Notes: generated by a model from the letters alone, not told the origin. Shown: positions 1 through 7,366, counted from the first letter of the stretch. The stretch is 49,020 nucleotides of DNA from Lachnospiraceae bacterium (GCA_017457865.1 JAFTGN010000026.1:1-49020), one strand, 5' to 3'. Numbers and translations: made by a program.

Positions 1-213
1 CAGGGGATTGAACAGGGCAGAGCACAGGGGATTGAGCAAGGTAGAGTACAGGACGTGAAAAACATCATGGATTCTCTGGGGTTGACACCACAGCAGGCAA
101 TGGATGCAATGAAGATTCCGAAAGAAGACCAGGACAAATTTTTGACACTGATCAATAAAGAAGTTCCGGTGCAGACAAAGGCTCAAAAGCAGCCGGAAAT
201 TGCAAATGAATAA
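1..213 (+). CDS. C-terminal end of an Rpn-family recombination-promoting nuclease/putative transposase (5' truncated by window)
   Basis: An open frame enters from the left edge and stops at 211-213. The visible 70 residues begin with two tandem copies of a QGIEQGR-type Gly/Glu/Arg heptad, followed by a helical tail in which LGLTPQQAMDAMKIP is recognisable. This layout (xGxxxGxxxG repeats, then a LT.EQAMDAL.IP tail) is typical of the C-terminus of the Rpn/PD-(D/E)XK nuclease family that is abundant in Lachnospiraceae. The catalytic nuclease domain lies upstream of the window, so activity cannot be judged. A rho-independent terminator follows 25 bp after the stop. The call rests on the tail alone and is moderate. 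Confidence 0.55.
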   Translation, partial: QGIEQGRAQGIEQGRVQDVKNIMDSLGLTPQQAMDAMKIPKEDQDKFLTLINKEVPVQTKAQKQPEIANE

Positions 214-238
214 AAGATTATATTGCAAAAAATATAAA

Positions 239-268
239 GGCAGTCTTTGAAAGAGGACTGTCTTTTTT
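239..268 (+). terminator. Rho-independent terminator of the Rpn-type gene
   Basis: GGCAGTC at 239-245 pairs with GACTGTC at 256-262 (one G-U), with a short A/T loop and six T residues at 263-268. It ends the gene at the left edge. The remaining ~150 bases up to 423 show no further gene. Confidence 0.8.
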
Positions 269-422
269 ATGGGACAATTTTCAATCAGGATCAGGGTGAA
301 CAAAAACATACAGATATGTAGAATATATGGATTTGTGAAGAAAGGATGATAAGATTGCCCATCAGAAAGAGGGCAGATACATTCCGGAAAGAAATGTAAA
401 GAATCGATGAAGGGAGAATTGT

Positions 423-749
423 GTGAAATATCAAATGAATAGAACATATACAAGACAGTTGAAGGGCAAACAGTCTCGTGGACAGATCATTTGGTGGATG
501 CTGTTGTTGATGCTTTCAGAATGTGGAACTGTTGATGAAAAGGATACTATGTACATAGATACTGAGTCTGTGATACAACAATTAAATGCATCAAACAATA
601 TGAAAGAATGGGGAAATCTTATGCCTTATTTTACAACAGAAAAAGATGGCACAGACATTAGAAATCAAACAGGAAGATTTTTTAGAAGAAAAAGAACAAT
701 CCCATGGATGAAAAAAATGCAAAAGAACAAAAAAGAAAAATGGGAATGA
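423..749 (+). CDS. Small protein of unknown function upstream of a sortase, possibly frameshifted
   Basis: I do not recognise this 108-residue ORF. It starts with GTG, 6 bases after AGGGAG (411-416), and ends 13 bases before the sortase start, so the two are probably co-transcribed. Residues 1-20 are basic and residues 23-32 (IWWMLLLMLS) are hydrophobic, as in a weak signal or anchor segment. A Cys follows at residue 34 but the lipobox is poor. The last 30 residues are almost all Arg/Lys. In the +1 frame the same DNA (from about 647) reads as an acidic peptide, MAQTLEIKQEDFLEEKEQ, ending at a stop just after. A slip in the A5 run near 640 would therefore exchange a basic tail for an acidic one. 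I see no sortase sorting signal. It is either a real small protein or the remnant of a longer gene. Confidence 0.4.
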   Translation: MKYQMNRTYTRQLKGKQSRGQIIWWMLLLMLSECGTVDEKDTMYIDTESVIQQLNASNNMKEWGNLMPYFTTEKDGTDIRNQTGRFFRRKRTIPWMKKMQKNKKEKWE

Positions 750-762
750 TGTGGGGATATGA

Positions 763-1554
763 ATGAAAAAGAAACAAACACAAAAACAAAGGTTATCATT
801 GATATTGATGTGTATTGCCGTTTTTTGGGTGATCATGGCGATTGTGGTTTATATTGCTCCTTATCAAAAAGGATATGAAAGACAGCATGTAGAAGAACAG
901 ATGGCAGTTTCCTATTTACAGGAACTGCGGAAACAGAGAGGGAAAGATACTGATATAGAGGGAACGGAACTTGAAACAGAAATCATACAGAATTCCCCAA
1001 ATACAAAAATACCAGTGCAGAATCTTTCTAAAGGCACATGGAGAGATGAGGAATATTATGAGTTAAATGGTATTACGTATACCCCGGATTATGCGGTAGG
1101 TGCAATAGACTGTGTATTGATCATTCCTAAGATCCACCTTTGCCGTGGGGTCTATACTGGAACGTGGGATGAGATTTATCACAATTTGGATGTTTGGATG
1201 ACAACAACAGCAAGACCTGACTATCGTTTGGGAGAGACACATTATTGTATTTATGGGCATAATACACCCAGATTGAATCTGTCTTTTAATCGGCTACAGT
1301 CTTTGGAAGAAGGAGATATTTTCTATCTGGTGAATGAAGAAGGCGCATATCAATACAGAGTGACCCATTCATTTGGGATCAGCCGCAGTGACAGTACCCG
1401 GTATACAGATGATTTTTCAATTGAGAGTACCTGTTGTTATCTGATTACCTGTGGAAGAGGGGCATATCAATATCTGGATTTGTTTGTAGAAGGACAGTTA
1501 CAGGAGTTTACAGAGTTATCTGCAATTGATATCAACCAGTATTTTATAGAGTGA
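763..1554 (+). CDS. Sortase (class B-like), membrane anchored
   Basis: A 263-residue protein with a single N-terminal membrane segment (about residues 11-32) and an extracellular sortase barrel. The sortase signature is visible as IPKI at 121-124, the YGHN motif with catalytic His166, and LITC with catalytic Cys230. Sortases cleave a C-terminal sorting signal and transfer the protein to the peptidoglycan cross-bridge or to a pilin lysine. The catalytic Arg normally lies about 10-13 residues after the Cys. Here the only nearby Arg is residue 232, two after the Cys, which is unusual. The YGHN form and the CCYLITC strand resemble class B more than class A. No substrate with a clear sorting motif is seen in the window. 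It appears to be in an operon with the small upstream ORF. Confidence 0.75.
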   Translation: MKKKQTQKQRLSLILMCIAVFWVIMAIVVYIAPYQKGYERQHVEEQMAVSYLQELRKQRGKDTDIEGTELETEIIQNSPNTKIPVQNLSKGTWRDEEYYELNGITYTPDYAVGAIDCVLIIPKIHLCRGVYTGTWDEIYHNLDVWMTTTARPDYRLGETHYCIYGHNTPRLNLSFNRLQSLEEGDIFYLVNEEGAYQYRVTHSFGISRSDSTRYTDDFSIESTCCYLITCGRGAYQYLDLFVEGQLQEFTELSAIDINQYFIE

Positions 1555-1568
1555 GAATGGTGAATGAC

Positions 1569-1597
1569 TTGTAAAGTATGCTGGTTTTCGCTATAAT
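1569..1597 (+). promoter_or_regulatory. SigA-type promoter for hisA
   Basis: TTGTAA at 1569-1574, a 17-base spacer and a perfect TATAAT at 1592-1597. Transcription would start near 1604, giving a leader of about 100 bases before the hisA-like ATG at 1705. The ribosome site is AGGAGAG just before the start. Confidence 0.75.
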
Positions 1598-1704
1598 GCA
1601 AGCAGTGAAATGTGATTTGATTTCTTTCAGACAAATGAATTGCAGGAAGAAAGATCAGGTATTTCATTTATATAAAATATAATCTTAGGAATCAGGAGAG
1701 AAAG

Positions 1705-2502
1705 ATGCGATTTAGACCTTGTATTGATATTCATAACGGAAAAATCAAGCAGATTGTAGGAAGCAGTCTGAAAGATCAGGGAAACCAGGCGGTAGACAAC
1801 TTTGTTTCAGAGCAGGATGGAGCCTTTTATGCCAATTTTTACCGAAAGGATGGACTGCAGGGAGGACATATTATTTTGTTGAATCCAGCAGGAAGCGAGT
1901 ATTATGAAGCAACCAAGCAGCAGGCACTTTTGGCATTACGGGCATATCCAGGTGGATTGCAGATTGGTGGAGGTATTCATGATAGAAATGCAGTAGAATT
2001 TCTGGAAGCAGGTGCATCTCATGTGATTGTGACTTCTTTTGTATTTCGGGATGGAAAAATTTCTTATGAAAATCTGGAAAGAATGAAACAGGCAGTGGGC
2101 AGGGAACATCTGGTGCTGGATTTGAGCTGTCGGAAGAAAGATGGGCAATATTATATTGTCACAGATCGTTGGCAGAAATTTACAGATGTGGCAGTCACCT
2201 CTGAAGTATTGGATACGCTTTCGACGTATTGTGCAGAATTTTTAATTCACGCAGTAGATGTAGAGGGGAAGGCATCTGGAATCGAAGAAGAACTGGTTAG
2301 AATGTTGGCCGATTGGGATGGAATACCCATTACCTATGCAGGTGGGGTAGGCACGTTTGCAGATTTGGAAAAGCTAAAGGAATTGGGAAAAGGGAAACTG
2401 GATGTGACCATTGGCAGTGCCTTGAGTTTGTTTGGTGGACAGATGGAGTATGAGGCGGTATTGGATTATATCTGCCGGGATCAAGACTCTATTGGGAAGT
2501 AA
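1705..2502 (+). CDS. hisA: Phosphoribosylformimino-5-aminoimidazole carboxamide ribotide isomerase, eukaryotic (HIS6) type
   Basis: Predicted to catalyse the fourth step of histidine synthesis, the Amadori isomerisation of ProFAR to PRFAR, as a cytosolic TIM barrel. The 265-residue protein follows the fungal/plant HIS6 branch rather than the usual bacterial HisA: CIDIHNGKIKQIVG at 6-19, NFVS at 32-35, LQIGGGI at 85-91, VIVTS at 107-111, LDLSCRK at 138-144, EFLIHAVDVEG at 178-188, YAGGV at 211-215 and the IGSAL phosphate loop at 236-240. The two catalytic Asp residues correspond to Asp8 and Asp139. It stands alone with its own promoter; no other his gene is next to it. It converges on the pdaB-like gene. 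The subfamily call is strong, from clear likeness to remembered yeast HIS6. Acquisition by transfer is inference. Confidence 0.9.
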   Translation: MRFRPCIDIHNGKIKQIVGSSLKDQGNQAVDNFVSEQDGAFYANFYRKDGLQGGHIILLNPAGSEYYEATKQQALLALRAYPGGLQIGGGIHDRNAVEFLEAGASHVIVTSFVFRDGKISYENLERMKQAVGREHLVLDLSCRKKDGQYYIVTDRWQKFTDVAVTSEVLDTLSTYCAEFLIHAVDVEGKASGIEEELVRMLADWDGIPITYAGGVGTFADLEKLKELGKGKLDVTIGSALSLFGGQMEYEAVLDYICRDQDSIGK

Positions 2503-2549
2503 CTCCATTGGTCAAATAGGTCAATTCAGGGAAACAAATACAAAAATAC

Positions 2550-2621
2550 GAAACTCCCATTTATGTATGTCAGTTTGGATTTTGCGTAGAATAGGAACTG
2601 CGAAGCATGAATGGGAGTTTC
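2550..2621. terminator. Bidirectional stem-loop between convergent hisA and pdaB
   Basis: GAAACTCCCATT at 2550-2561 pairs perfectly with AATGGGAGTTTC ending at 2621. Inside the loop is a second small repeat, CAGTT/AACTG (about 2571-2600). On the minus strand the stem is followed by a T-rich run, so it should end the pdaB transcript; on the plus strand the T-tract is weak. Confidence 0.65.
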
Positions 2622-2691
2622 TATAAAACAATACTTGTTTTAAATAGAGTATTTTTGAATCCTAGCAGTCATTTTGTATAGAGTGCTTTCG

Positions 2692-3510
2692 TTAATCTTT
2701 ATGCTGCATACCATTGGCATCCATATGGAAATTTTCTGTATAAATCAGTTCGGAGATTGGCACGATGGTATATCCTTTTTCCTGTAACCCAGTAATGACC
2801 GCATCTAATGCCTGAGCCGTATATTTTGCACCATTGTGCATTAAGATAATAGATCCGTCAGCCAGATTTTTGTGATTTAATACTCGGTTGATGATATCAT
2901 CCACTCCATAGTTTTTCCAGTCCAGACTGTCTACACTCCATTGGATGGTAAAGTAGTTGTTGGCAGTAGCAGTTTGGATCAGATTATTGTTGTAATCACC
3001 ATATGGTGGACGAAACAGTGCCATGTCTATGCCAGTTAATTCTTTGACTTTTTTATGTACACTCATTAATTCTTCAGTGCATTGGGATGAATTCAGCTTG
3101 CTCATTTCCTTGTGATTTTCACTGTGATTTCCCAAGTCGTGTCCTGCTGCAGCAATGGCTTTGACATCATCTGGATAAGCTTCTACCCAGCCTCCTGTCA
3201 TGAAAAAGGTCACATGAACATCATGTTTTGCCAGAACATCCAAAATGTTCTGTGTATCTTCATTTCCCCAGGCTGCATCAAAACTAAGAGCCACCTTTGG
3301 CTCATCCGTATCTACACAATAAATGGGCAATTCTTTTCCATTGACTGTGGTGCTGGCGGTGATTCCTTCAGGCAGTGCTTTGATCGCCCCCATAACGAAC
3401 AACAGAAACAGTGTGCCAATGAGAATGCTTTGCATCACTGCATGCAAGCGTTTCGTATTGGTCAATTTTTCGGATAATTCTTTCAAAGTCCTATGCTCCA
3501 ATAGATTCAT
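2692..3510 (-). CDS. pdaB: Sporulation polysaccharide deacetylase, PdaB-like (NodB domain)
   Basis: A membrane-anchored NodB-fold carbohydrate esterase of family 4, likely acting on spore-cortex or cell-wall glycan. Residues 27-45 form one membrane segment. The deacetylase motifs follow in order: SFDAAWG at 76-82 (only the first Asp of the usual Asp pair, as in PdaB, which has FDISWG), HSENH at 129-133, RPPYGDYN at 167-174, WSVDSLDWKN at 191-200 and ILMHN at 222-226. Length (272) is normal for PdaB. The ATG at 3510 has no ribosome site. A TTG at 3486, nine bases after GGAG, fits better and would also suit the sporulation-type promoter whose -10 element ends just upstream of 3511. It is monocistronic and divergent from bioY. 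Confidence 0.8.
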   Translation of the reverse strand: MNLLEHRTLKELSEKLTNTKRLHAVMQSILIGTLFLLFVMGAIKALPEGITASTTVNGKELPIYCVDTDEPKVALSFDAAWGNEDTQNILDVLAKHDVHVTFFMTGGWVEAYPDDVKAIAAAGHDLGNHSENHKEMSKLNSSQCTEELMSVHKKVKELTGIDMALFRPPYGDYNNNLIQTATANNYFTIQWSVDSLDWKNYGVDDIINRVLNHKNLADGSIILMHNGAKYTAQALDAVITGLQEKGYTIVPISELIYTENFHMDANGMQHKD

Positions 3511-3517
3511 TCTATAC

Positions 3518-3545
3518 AGTATATGTGAAATAGAGGCAATTATTC
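3518..3545 (-). promoter_or_regulatory. Candidate sigma-E type promoter for pdaB
   Basis: On the minus strand GAATAAT (3545-3539), a 13-base spacer and CATATACT (3525-3518) resemble the mother-cell sigma-E pattern kmATAtT-N14-CATAcAhT. The start site would fall around 3510, implying translation from the TTG at 3486 rather than the ATG at 3510. B. subtilis pdaB is known to be a mother-cell gene. The match is by eye. Confidence 0.45.
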
Positions 3546-3577
3546 ATCTGCCGTGAGCAACAGAGATTTTGCGACAA

Positions 3578-3609
3578 AGGTCAACTTATTTTAATATAAT
3601 TGTTGACAA
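3578..3609. promoter_or_regulatory. Candidate BirA (biotin repressor) operator upstream of bioY
   Basis: An inverted repeat GTCAAC-N16-GTTGAC (3580-3585 and 3602-3607) lies in the extended form AGGTCAAC...GTTGACAA. The right half is close to the known BirA half-site GTTtACAA, and the 16-base spacing fits BirA sites. It overlaps the -35 box of bioY, so a bound repressor would block transcription. The birA gene in this window encodes the helix-turn-helix version needed for repression. Confidence 0.55.
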
Positions 3610-3631
3610 TAGAAGATAAAAAAGCTAATAT
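3603..3631 (+). promoter_or_regulatory. SigA-type promoter for bioY
   Basis: A consensus TTGACA at 3603-3608, a 17-base spacer and TAATAT at 3626-3631. The -35 box lies inside the candidate BirA operator. Confidence 0.75.
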
Positions 3632-3673
3632 GGTATTGGCACAGTGTTTTTTGACAGTAGAAAGGAAAAGGTT

Positions 3674-4240
3674 ATGACAACAGAAAGAAAAGAGCACAAA
3701 AAAAATTTACGAACCATTGATTTGACATTGATTGCGGCATTTGCGGCATTGATTGCCGTTTGTTCTTGGATCAGTATTCCCACCACCATACCATTTACAT
3801 TGCAGACCTTTGCAGTTTTTTTGACGGTAGGTGTACTTGGTGGAAAGAGGGGCACGATTGCGGTTGCCGTATATATTTTGCTGGGAGCTATCGGATTACC
3901 GGTATTTGCAGGAATGAAAGGAGGTCTGGGTGCGCTTCTTGGTACCACAGGCGGATATATTCTGGGGTTTCTATTTTCCGCATTGTTGATGTGGGGACTG
4001 GAAAAAATATTGGGGCATAAGCTGTGGAATCTGGCCATCTCTATGGTGCTGGGACTTATCGTATGTTATGTATTTGGCACAGGATGGTTTTTGGTTGTGT
4101 ATACAAAAGTAAATGGAGTTGTTTCCCTGGGAACTGTGTTGGGATGGTGTGTGACGCCGTTTATTGTGCCGGATTTACTGAAAATTGCACTGGCACTTGT
4201 GCTGACCAGACAGTTAAAGCCTTATCTGCCGGGGGAATAG
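3674..4240 (+). CDS. bioY: Biotin ECF transporter S component BioY
   Basis: Integral membrane substrate-binding subunit for biotin uptake, working with the shared EcfA/EcfT module (not in this window) or alone. About six hydrophobic helices are visible. BioY hallmarks are present: IPFTLQTFAVFLTVGVLGGKRG near residues 38-59 and the small-residue stretch around AGMKGGLGALLGTTGGYILGF. The start at 3674 is preferred because GAAAGGAAAAGG lies just upstream; a longer reading from 3644 adds ten non-family residues. It has its own promoter with a candidate BirA site and converges on birA, giving a compact biotin uptake/ligase locus. No biotin synthesis genes are seen here, so the cell may depend on uptake. 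Confidence 0.92.
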   Translation: MTTERKEHKKNLRTIDLTLIAAFAALIAVCSWISIPTTIPFTLQTFAVFLTVGVLGGKRGTIAVAVYILLGAIGLPVFAGMKGGLGALLGTTGGYILGFLFSALLMWGLEKILGHKLWNLAISMVLGLIVCYVFGTGWFLVVYTKVNGVVSLGTVLGWCVTPFIVPDLLKIALALVLTRQLKPYLPGE

Positions 4241-4296
4241 GGCCTGATAAAAGTTTTAAAAACAGAAAGTGATTGTTTACAATAGCATATTTTAGA

Positions 4297-4381
4297 GAAA
4301 TCGCTCCAATCTGATAGGTTCCCTTTAAGTGAGTTTTTATTACCAAAGAAAGAACCTATCAAGAAAGATTGAAGCGATTTC
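4297..4381. terminator. Long bidirectional stem-loop between bioY and birA
   Basis: GAAATCGCTCCAATCT plus GATAGGTTC (4297-4321) pairs with GAACCTATC plus AGATTGAAGCGATTTC (4353-4381), leaving a five-base bulge and one mismatch. The arm ends directly at the birA stop codon. It fits a shared terminator for the convergent genes. Confidence 0.7.
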
Positions 4382-5317
4382 CTATGTCAGTTCAATTGTG
4401 CCGCCATGAAAGGTTTCTGTATGTCCATCTGCATGAAGAATGGTCAGACCACCGTCTGATTCGATGGACAATGCCTGAACTAATTTTCCCTGGTAGCAAA
4501 TGGTCTGGTGTAGCACAAGGGAATGTTCCGTGTATTCATTTATATAAGTAGAGGAATTCTGCCAGTCTATGGTCAGTAATTGAGTACAGATTTCTGCAAT
4601 CAGATCACAGCGATGTACCTCGGTGAAAGACAAACTGGTGGCAATGCTGGAAAGAGAAGCTGGAAACGAACAGCTGTGCAGATTCAATCCAATGCCTACT
4701 ACAGCATGAGAAATTTGTCCGCTTTCCAAATCAGAAATGGCTTCTGTCAGGATCCCCCCAGCCTTTTTTCCATGAAAAAAAATATCGTTGACCCATTTAA
4801 TCTGAAGCTGTATGCCGGTCAGGGTAGATACACTGCGCAGCACTGCCACCGCTGCAGCAATGGTTAGCAATGTAGGATTCTGACAGGGATAGGGAATGGG
4901 CAGAATCAGTGACATATAAATCCCTGTTTTTTGGGGAGAGTAGAAAGATTTTCCTTTGCGTCCCCTGCCATTTGTCTGAGTGTCGCTGACAATTAATGCA
5001 TATCCATCAAATCCAGAGGCCAGCATACGTCGCGCCTCGCTATTGGTGGAGTCGATGGTGGAAAAAACAGCAATCTGCAGATCAGGAAAGTTTTGTAATG
5101 ATTTTTGCAGCACTTGTGTGGAAAGCAGGTCACAATCCGGAGAAAGGAGATAGCCCTCCTTTGGAATGGCATCAATGGGATAGCCTTCTGCTTTTAAAGC
5201 ATTGATTGTTTTCCAGATTGCATTGCGGGATACCTGATAGCGATTGGCAAGCATCTGACCGGAAAGGGGTTGGGAGCGATTTTGCAGCAGTTCTGTAAGT
5301 ATTTGATTTTTTAACAT
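4382..5317 (-). CDS. birA: Bifunctional biotin--[acetyl-CoA-carboxylase] ligase / biotin operon repressor BirA
   Basis: Activates biotin to biotinyl-AMP, attaches it to carboxylase carrier proteins, and as a dimer with biotinyl-AMP represses biotin genes. The 311-residue form starting MLKNQIL at 5317 is chosen because AGAGGA lies upstream; the longer frame to 5416 runs through the promoter. Residues 1-60 are a winged helix-turn-helix (VSRNAIWKTINALKAEGY at about 29-46). The catalytic domain shows STIDSTNSEA (86-95), GRGRKG (117-122), KWVNDI (174-179), the downstream GKKAGGIL and VVGIGLNL (207-213), followed by a C-terminal SH3-like domain. It is the group II, DNA-binding type, consistent with the operator-like repeat at bioY 700 bp away. 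Confidence 0.93.
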   Translation of the reverse strand: MLKNQILTELLQNRSQPLSGQMLANRYQVSRNAIWKTINALKAEGYPIDAIPKEGYLLSPDCDLLSTQVLQKSLQNFPDLQIAVFSTIDSTNSEARRMLASGFDGYALIVSDTQTNGRGRKGKSFYSPQKTGIYMSLILPIPYPCQNPTLLTIAAAVAVLRSVSTLTGIQLQIKWVNDIFFHGKKAGGILTEAISDLESGQISHAVVGIGLNLHSCSFPASLSSIATSLSFTEVHRCDLIAEICTQLLTIDWQNSSTYINEYTEHSLVLHQTICYQGKLVQALSIESDGGLTILHADGHTETFHGGTIELT

Positions 5318-5387
5318 AGAAAATCCTCTTTTATGCATTTTTAGTAACCTGTTTTTTGAAAAACTCTGTGTACAAAGTGTAATTATC

Positions 5388-5416
5388 ATTATAACAGAAT
5401 CTGGCATATTTGTCAT
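5388..5416 (-). promoter_or_regulatory. SigA-type promoter for birA
   Basis: On the minus strand ATGACA (5416-5411), a 17-base spacer and a perfect TATAAT (5393-5388). The leader to the ATG at 5317 is about 65 bases. Confidence 0.65.
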
Positions 5417-5463
5417 TTTCTTCCATGAAATTTATACTTTCATTGATTTTCCTCAAAAAACAG

Positions 5464-5492
5464 TTGTCACATTGGAAACAATCATTTATAAT
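5464..5492 (+). promoter_or_regulatory. SigA-type promoter for the D,D-carboxypeptidase gene
   Basis: TTGTCA at 5464-5469, a 17-base spacer and TATAAT at 5487-5492, 38 bases before the chosen start codon. Confidence 0.75.
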
Positions 5493-5530
5493 TGGAATGC
5501 AAATAAAATATTGTTTGAATGAGGCGAGAG

Positions 5531-6985
5531 ATGAAGAAGATGATGAAACAGTTAATCTTCGGTCTGGTGCTGATTGCACTTTTGGGTACGACAGTCAGCC
5601 AGTCGGTGTTGGCCAGTCCGGAAGATTATGCAGAGGAAGAAGTGGATCTGGAGGGGCCAGACATTCACGGAGAGGGATACTGTGTACTGGATGCAGACAC
5701 AGGAGAAGTTCTGTTATCAAAAAATATGAACCATGAATTTTATCCTGCTAGTATTACGAAGGTAATGACCGCATTGATTGTGTTGGAACATGTGAAAAAA
5801 CTGGATGATACTCTTACGTTTTCAGATTATGCCATTAACTCTTTGACGAGCAACAGTTCTACGCTATCACCAAAGGCAAAGGTGGGAGAGCAGATGACCG
5901 TTCGGAATGCGTTGTATGGCATGATGATGGTATCTGCCAATGAATGTTCTACTGCATTAGCAGAATACGTGGCAGGCAGTGAGGAACAGTTTGCGGAGTT
6001 GATGAATCAAAAAGCAAAAGAATTAGGCTGCACTCAGACACATTTTGTCAATGCCCATGGATTGCATAATGATGCCCATTATACTACACCATATGAAATG
6101 TTGCTCATTTTCAGAGAAGCGTTGAAAAATGATACCTTTCGAGTGATTGATGCAACCGTTAACTATACATTGCCAGCCACCAATCTAAGCGATGCCCGTA
6201 CTCTTCGTATGGGACATGCTATGCTCAATGGAGATGAACCAGCGGTGGGAGTTTACGCAGGTAAGACTGGACGGACTTATTATGCAGGCCGGACATTATT
6301 GACTGCGGCAGAACACAACGGACACCATTTGCTGTTTTGTGTGATGAAATCGGATGATTATAACTGTTATATTGATACACGGATTTTGATGGAATATGCA
6401 TATGGGATGGTGGATGGGATTCTTCCAGTTCCGTTTGCATGGAACATGAAAACAGAGACGCTTATTACGACAGGTTCTGTCAATATCAGGGAATTTCCCA
6501 GTACAGAGTCGTTGTCAAAAGGAAGCTTTCCGGAAGGAACAGAAGTCACCCGTTTAGGCAGTTATGGCGGATGGAGTATGGTACAGTGTGACAGTGGTGT
6601 GTATTATGTATCCAGTTCCATGCTGGGATGGTATGACGCATCAGGCAATTTAGTTGTGGAATCCATACCGGAACAAATTTCTGTTGTACCACCTGTCACA
6701 GAAACAGAATTGGAAACAGAGACAAAGGAAACATTGTGGATGGAAGAGAACAGTGTGGCAGAGGTTTCTGTTTCGGAGGCAGAGTCTACTGTGACAACGA
6801 CAGAGCAATCTGTAGACGAACGTTCTGAACAGTTGAAGGAAAACTTTCTGATGAAAGCAGGACATTTCTTTGGAAATATGAGTACGGAGACATTGACAGT
6901 GTTGATGCTGGTATTTTTTGCACTGTCCGTGGTGTTGTTGATTGCATTGATTATATTGCTGTTCCTGATTCGAAGATGGAGATAG
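5531..6985 (+). CDS. D-alanyl-D-alanine carboxypeptidase (penicillin-binding protein 5/DacF family) with SH3 domain and C-terminal anchor
   Basis: A secreted serine peptidase of family S11 that trims the terminal D-Ala from peptidoglycan stem peptides. The start at 5531 follows GAGGCGAGAG; a reading from 5519 is less likely. Residues 1-28 are a signal peptide ending VLA-S. The three active-site motifs are intact: SITK at 74-77, SAN at 135-137 and KTG at 245-247. A bacterial SH3-like stretch follows at about 312-370 (TGSVNIREFPS...GWSMV...GVYYVSSSMLGW), then a Ser/Thr/Glu-rich linker and a C-terminal transmembrane helix (about 455-478) with a basic end. The membrane helix replaces the amphipathic anchor of classical PBP5. 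The gene is monocistronic, with a promoter at 5464 and the 6S RNA locus downstream. Vegetative versus sporulation role cannot be told. Confidence 0.9.
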   Translation: MKKMMKQLIFGLVLIALLGTTVSQSVLASPEDYAEEEVDLEGPDIHGEGYCVLDADTGEVLLSKNMNHEFYPASITKVMTALIVLEHVKKLDDTLTFSDYAINSLTSNSSTLSPKAKVGEQMTVRNALYGMMMVSANECSTALAEYVAGSEEQFAELMNQKAKELGCTQTHFVNAHGLHNDAHYTTPYEMLLIFREALKNDTFRVIDATVNYTLPATNLSDARTLRMGHAMLNGDEPAVGVYAGKTGRTYYAGRTLLTAAEHNGHHLLFCVMKSDDYNCYIDTRILMEYAYGMVDGILPVPFAWNMKTETLITTGSVNIREFPSTESLSKGSFPEGTEVTRLGSYGGWSMVQCDSGVYYVSSSMLGWYDASGNLVVESIPEQISVVPPVTETELETETKETLWMEENSVAEVSVSEAESTVTTTEQSVDERSEQLKENFLMKAGHFFGNMSTETLTVLMLVFFALSVVLLIALIILLFLIRRWR

Positions 6986-7072
6986 TGAGAGATTTGGAAG
7001 ATGGTAGTTGGCATTTTTTGGTCAGGAGCAAAAGATTTGCACATTTTGTAAGATTATACCATCGATTTGTAC

Positions 7073-7101
7073 TTGTATATTTTGCCATAATGCGGTATAC
7101 T
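7073..7101 (+). promoter_or_regulatory. SigA-type promoter for the 6S RNA
   Basis: TTGTAT at 7073-7078, a 17-base spacer and TATACT at 7096-7101. Transcription should start near 7108. Confidence 0.7.
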
Positions 7102-7107
7102 ATGAAT

Positions 7108-7332
7108 ACAAGAAAGCAGTCAGAATCAACAGAAGCTGACTGTAGTATCCTGGGGTGTTCGAGATCCTGCCATGTTTGAACCTACATGACATAATACGGG
7201 ATTCCTATATCATCAGACGGATGCCAGGCCTCCGTTTTGCAGTGGAAGGCAGATGTCTGCTTTGCGGTTGCCCACCTAGCTTTGCTAGGAGTCAAATAGG
7301 TAGGGACGGCATTTTGGGATTATGCAAAAGAT
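7108..7332 (+). ncRNA. ssrS: 6S RNA (RNA polymerase-sigma-A regulator)
   Basis: This ~490-base space between genes holds no coding frame but has a promoter and a strong terminator. The RNA begins with a CAGTCAG/CTGACTG hairpin (7117-7142). A closing stem follows, in which ATCCTGGGGTG (7147-7157) pairs with CATTTTGGGAT (7310-7320) over 11 positions, counting G-U. Between them lie GTTCG...TTTGAACCTACATGAC and ACGGGATTCCT near 7157-7208, sequences I associate with Firmicute 6S RNAs, then a series of small hairpins. 6S RNA mimics an open promoter and sequesters the vegetative RNA polymerase holoenzyme in stationary phase. The identification rests on overall form and remembered motifs, not on a covariance search. 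Confidence 0.75.
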
Positions 7333-7366
7333 CAGGTTGTTGCAGTTTGCAGCAGCCTGGTTTTTT
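7333..7366 (+). terminator. Rho-independent terminator of the 6S RNA gene
   Basis: CAGGTTGTTGCA (7333-7344) pairs with TGCAGCAGCCTG (7348-7359) over 12 positions including G-U pairs, with a three-base loop, followed by T6 at 7361-7366. Confidence 0.85.

Noticed and set aside
423-749. Small ORF before the sortase as a RiPP precursor or pilin
   Set aside because: No leader/core pattern, no modifying enzymes nearby, and no sorting motif or pilin box.
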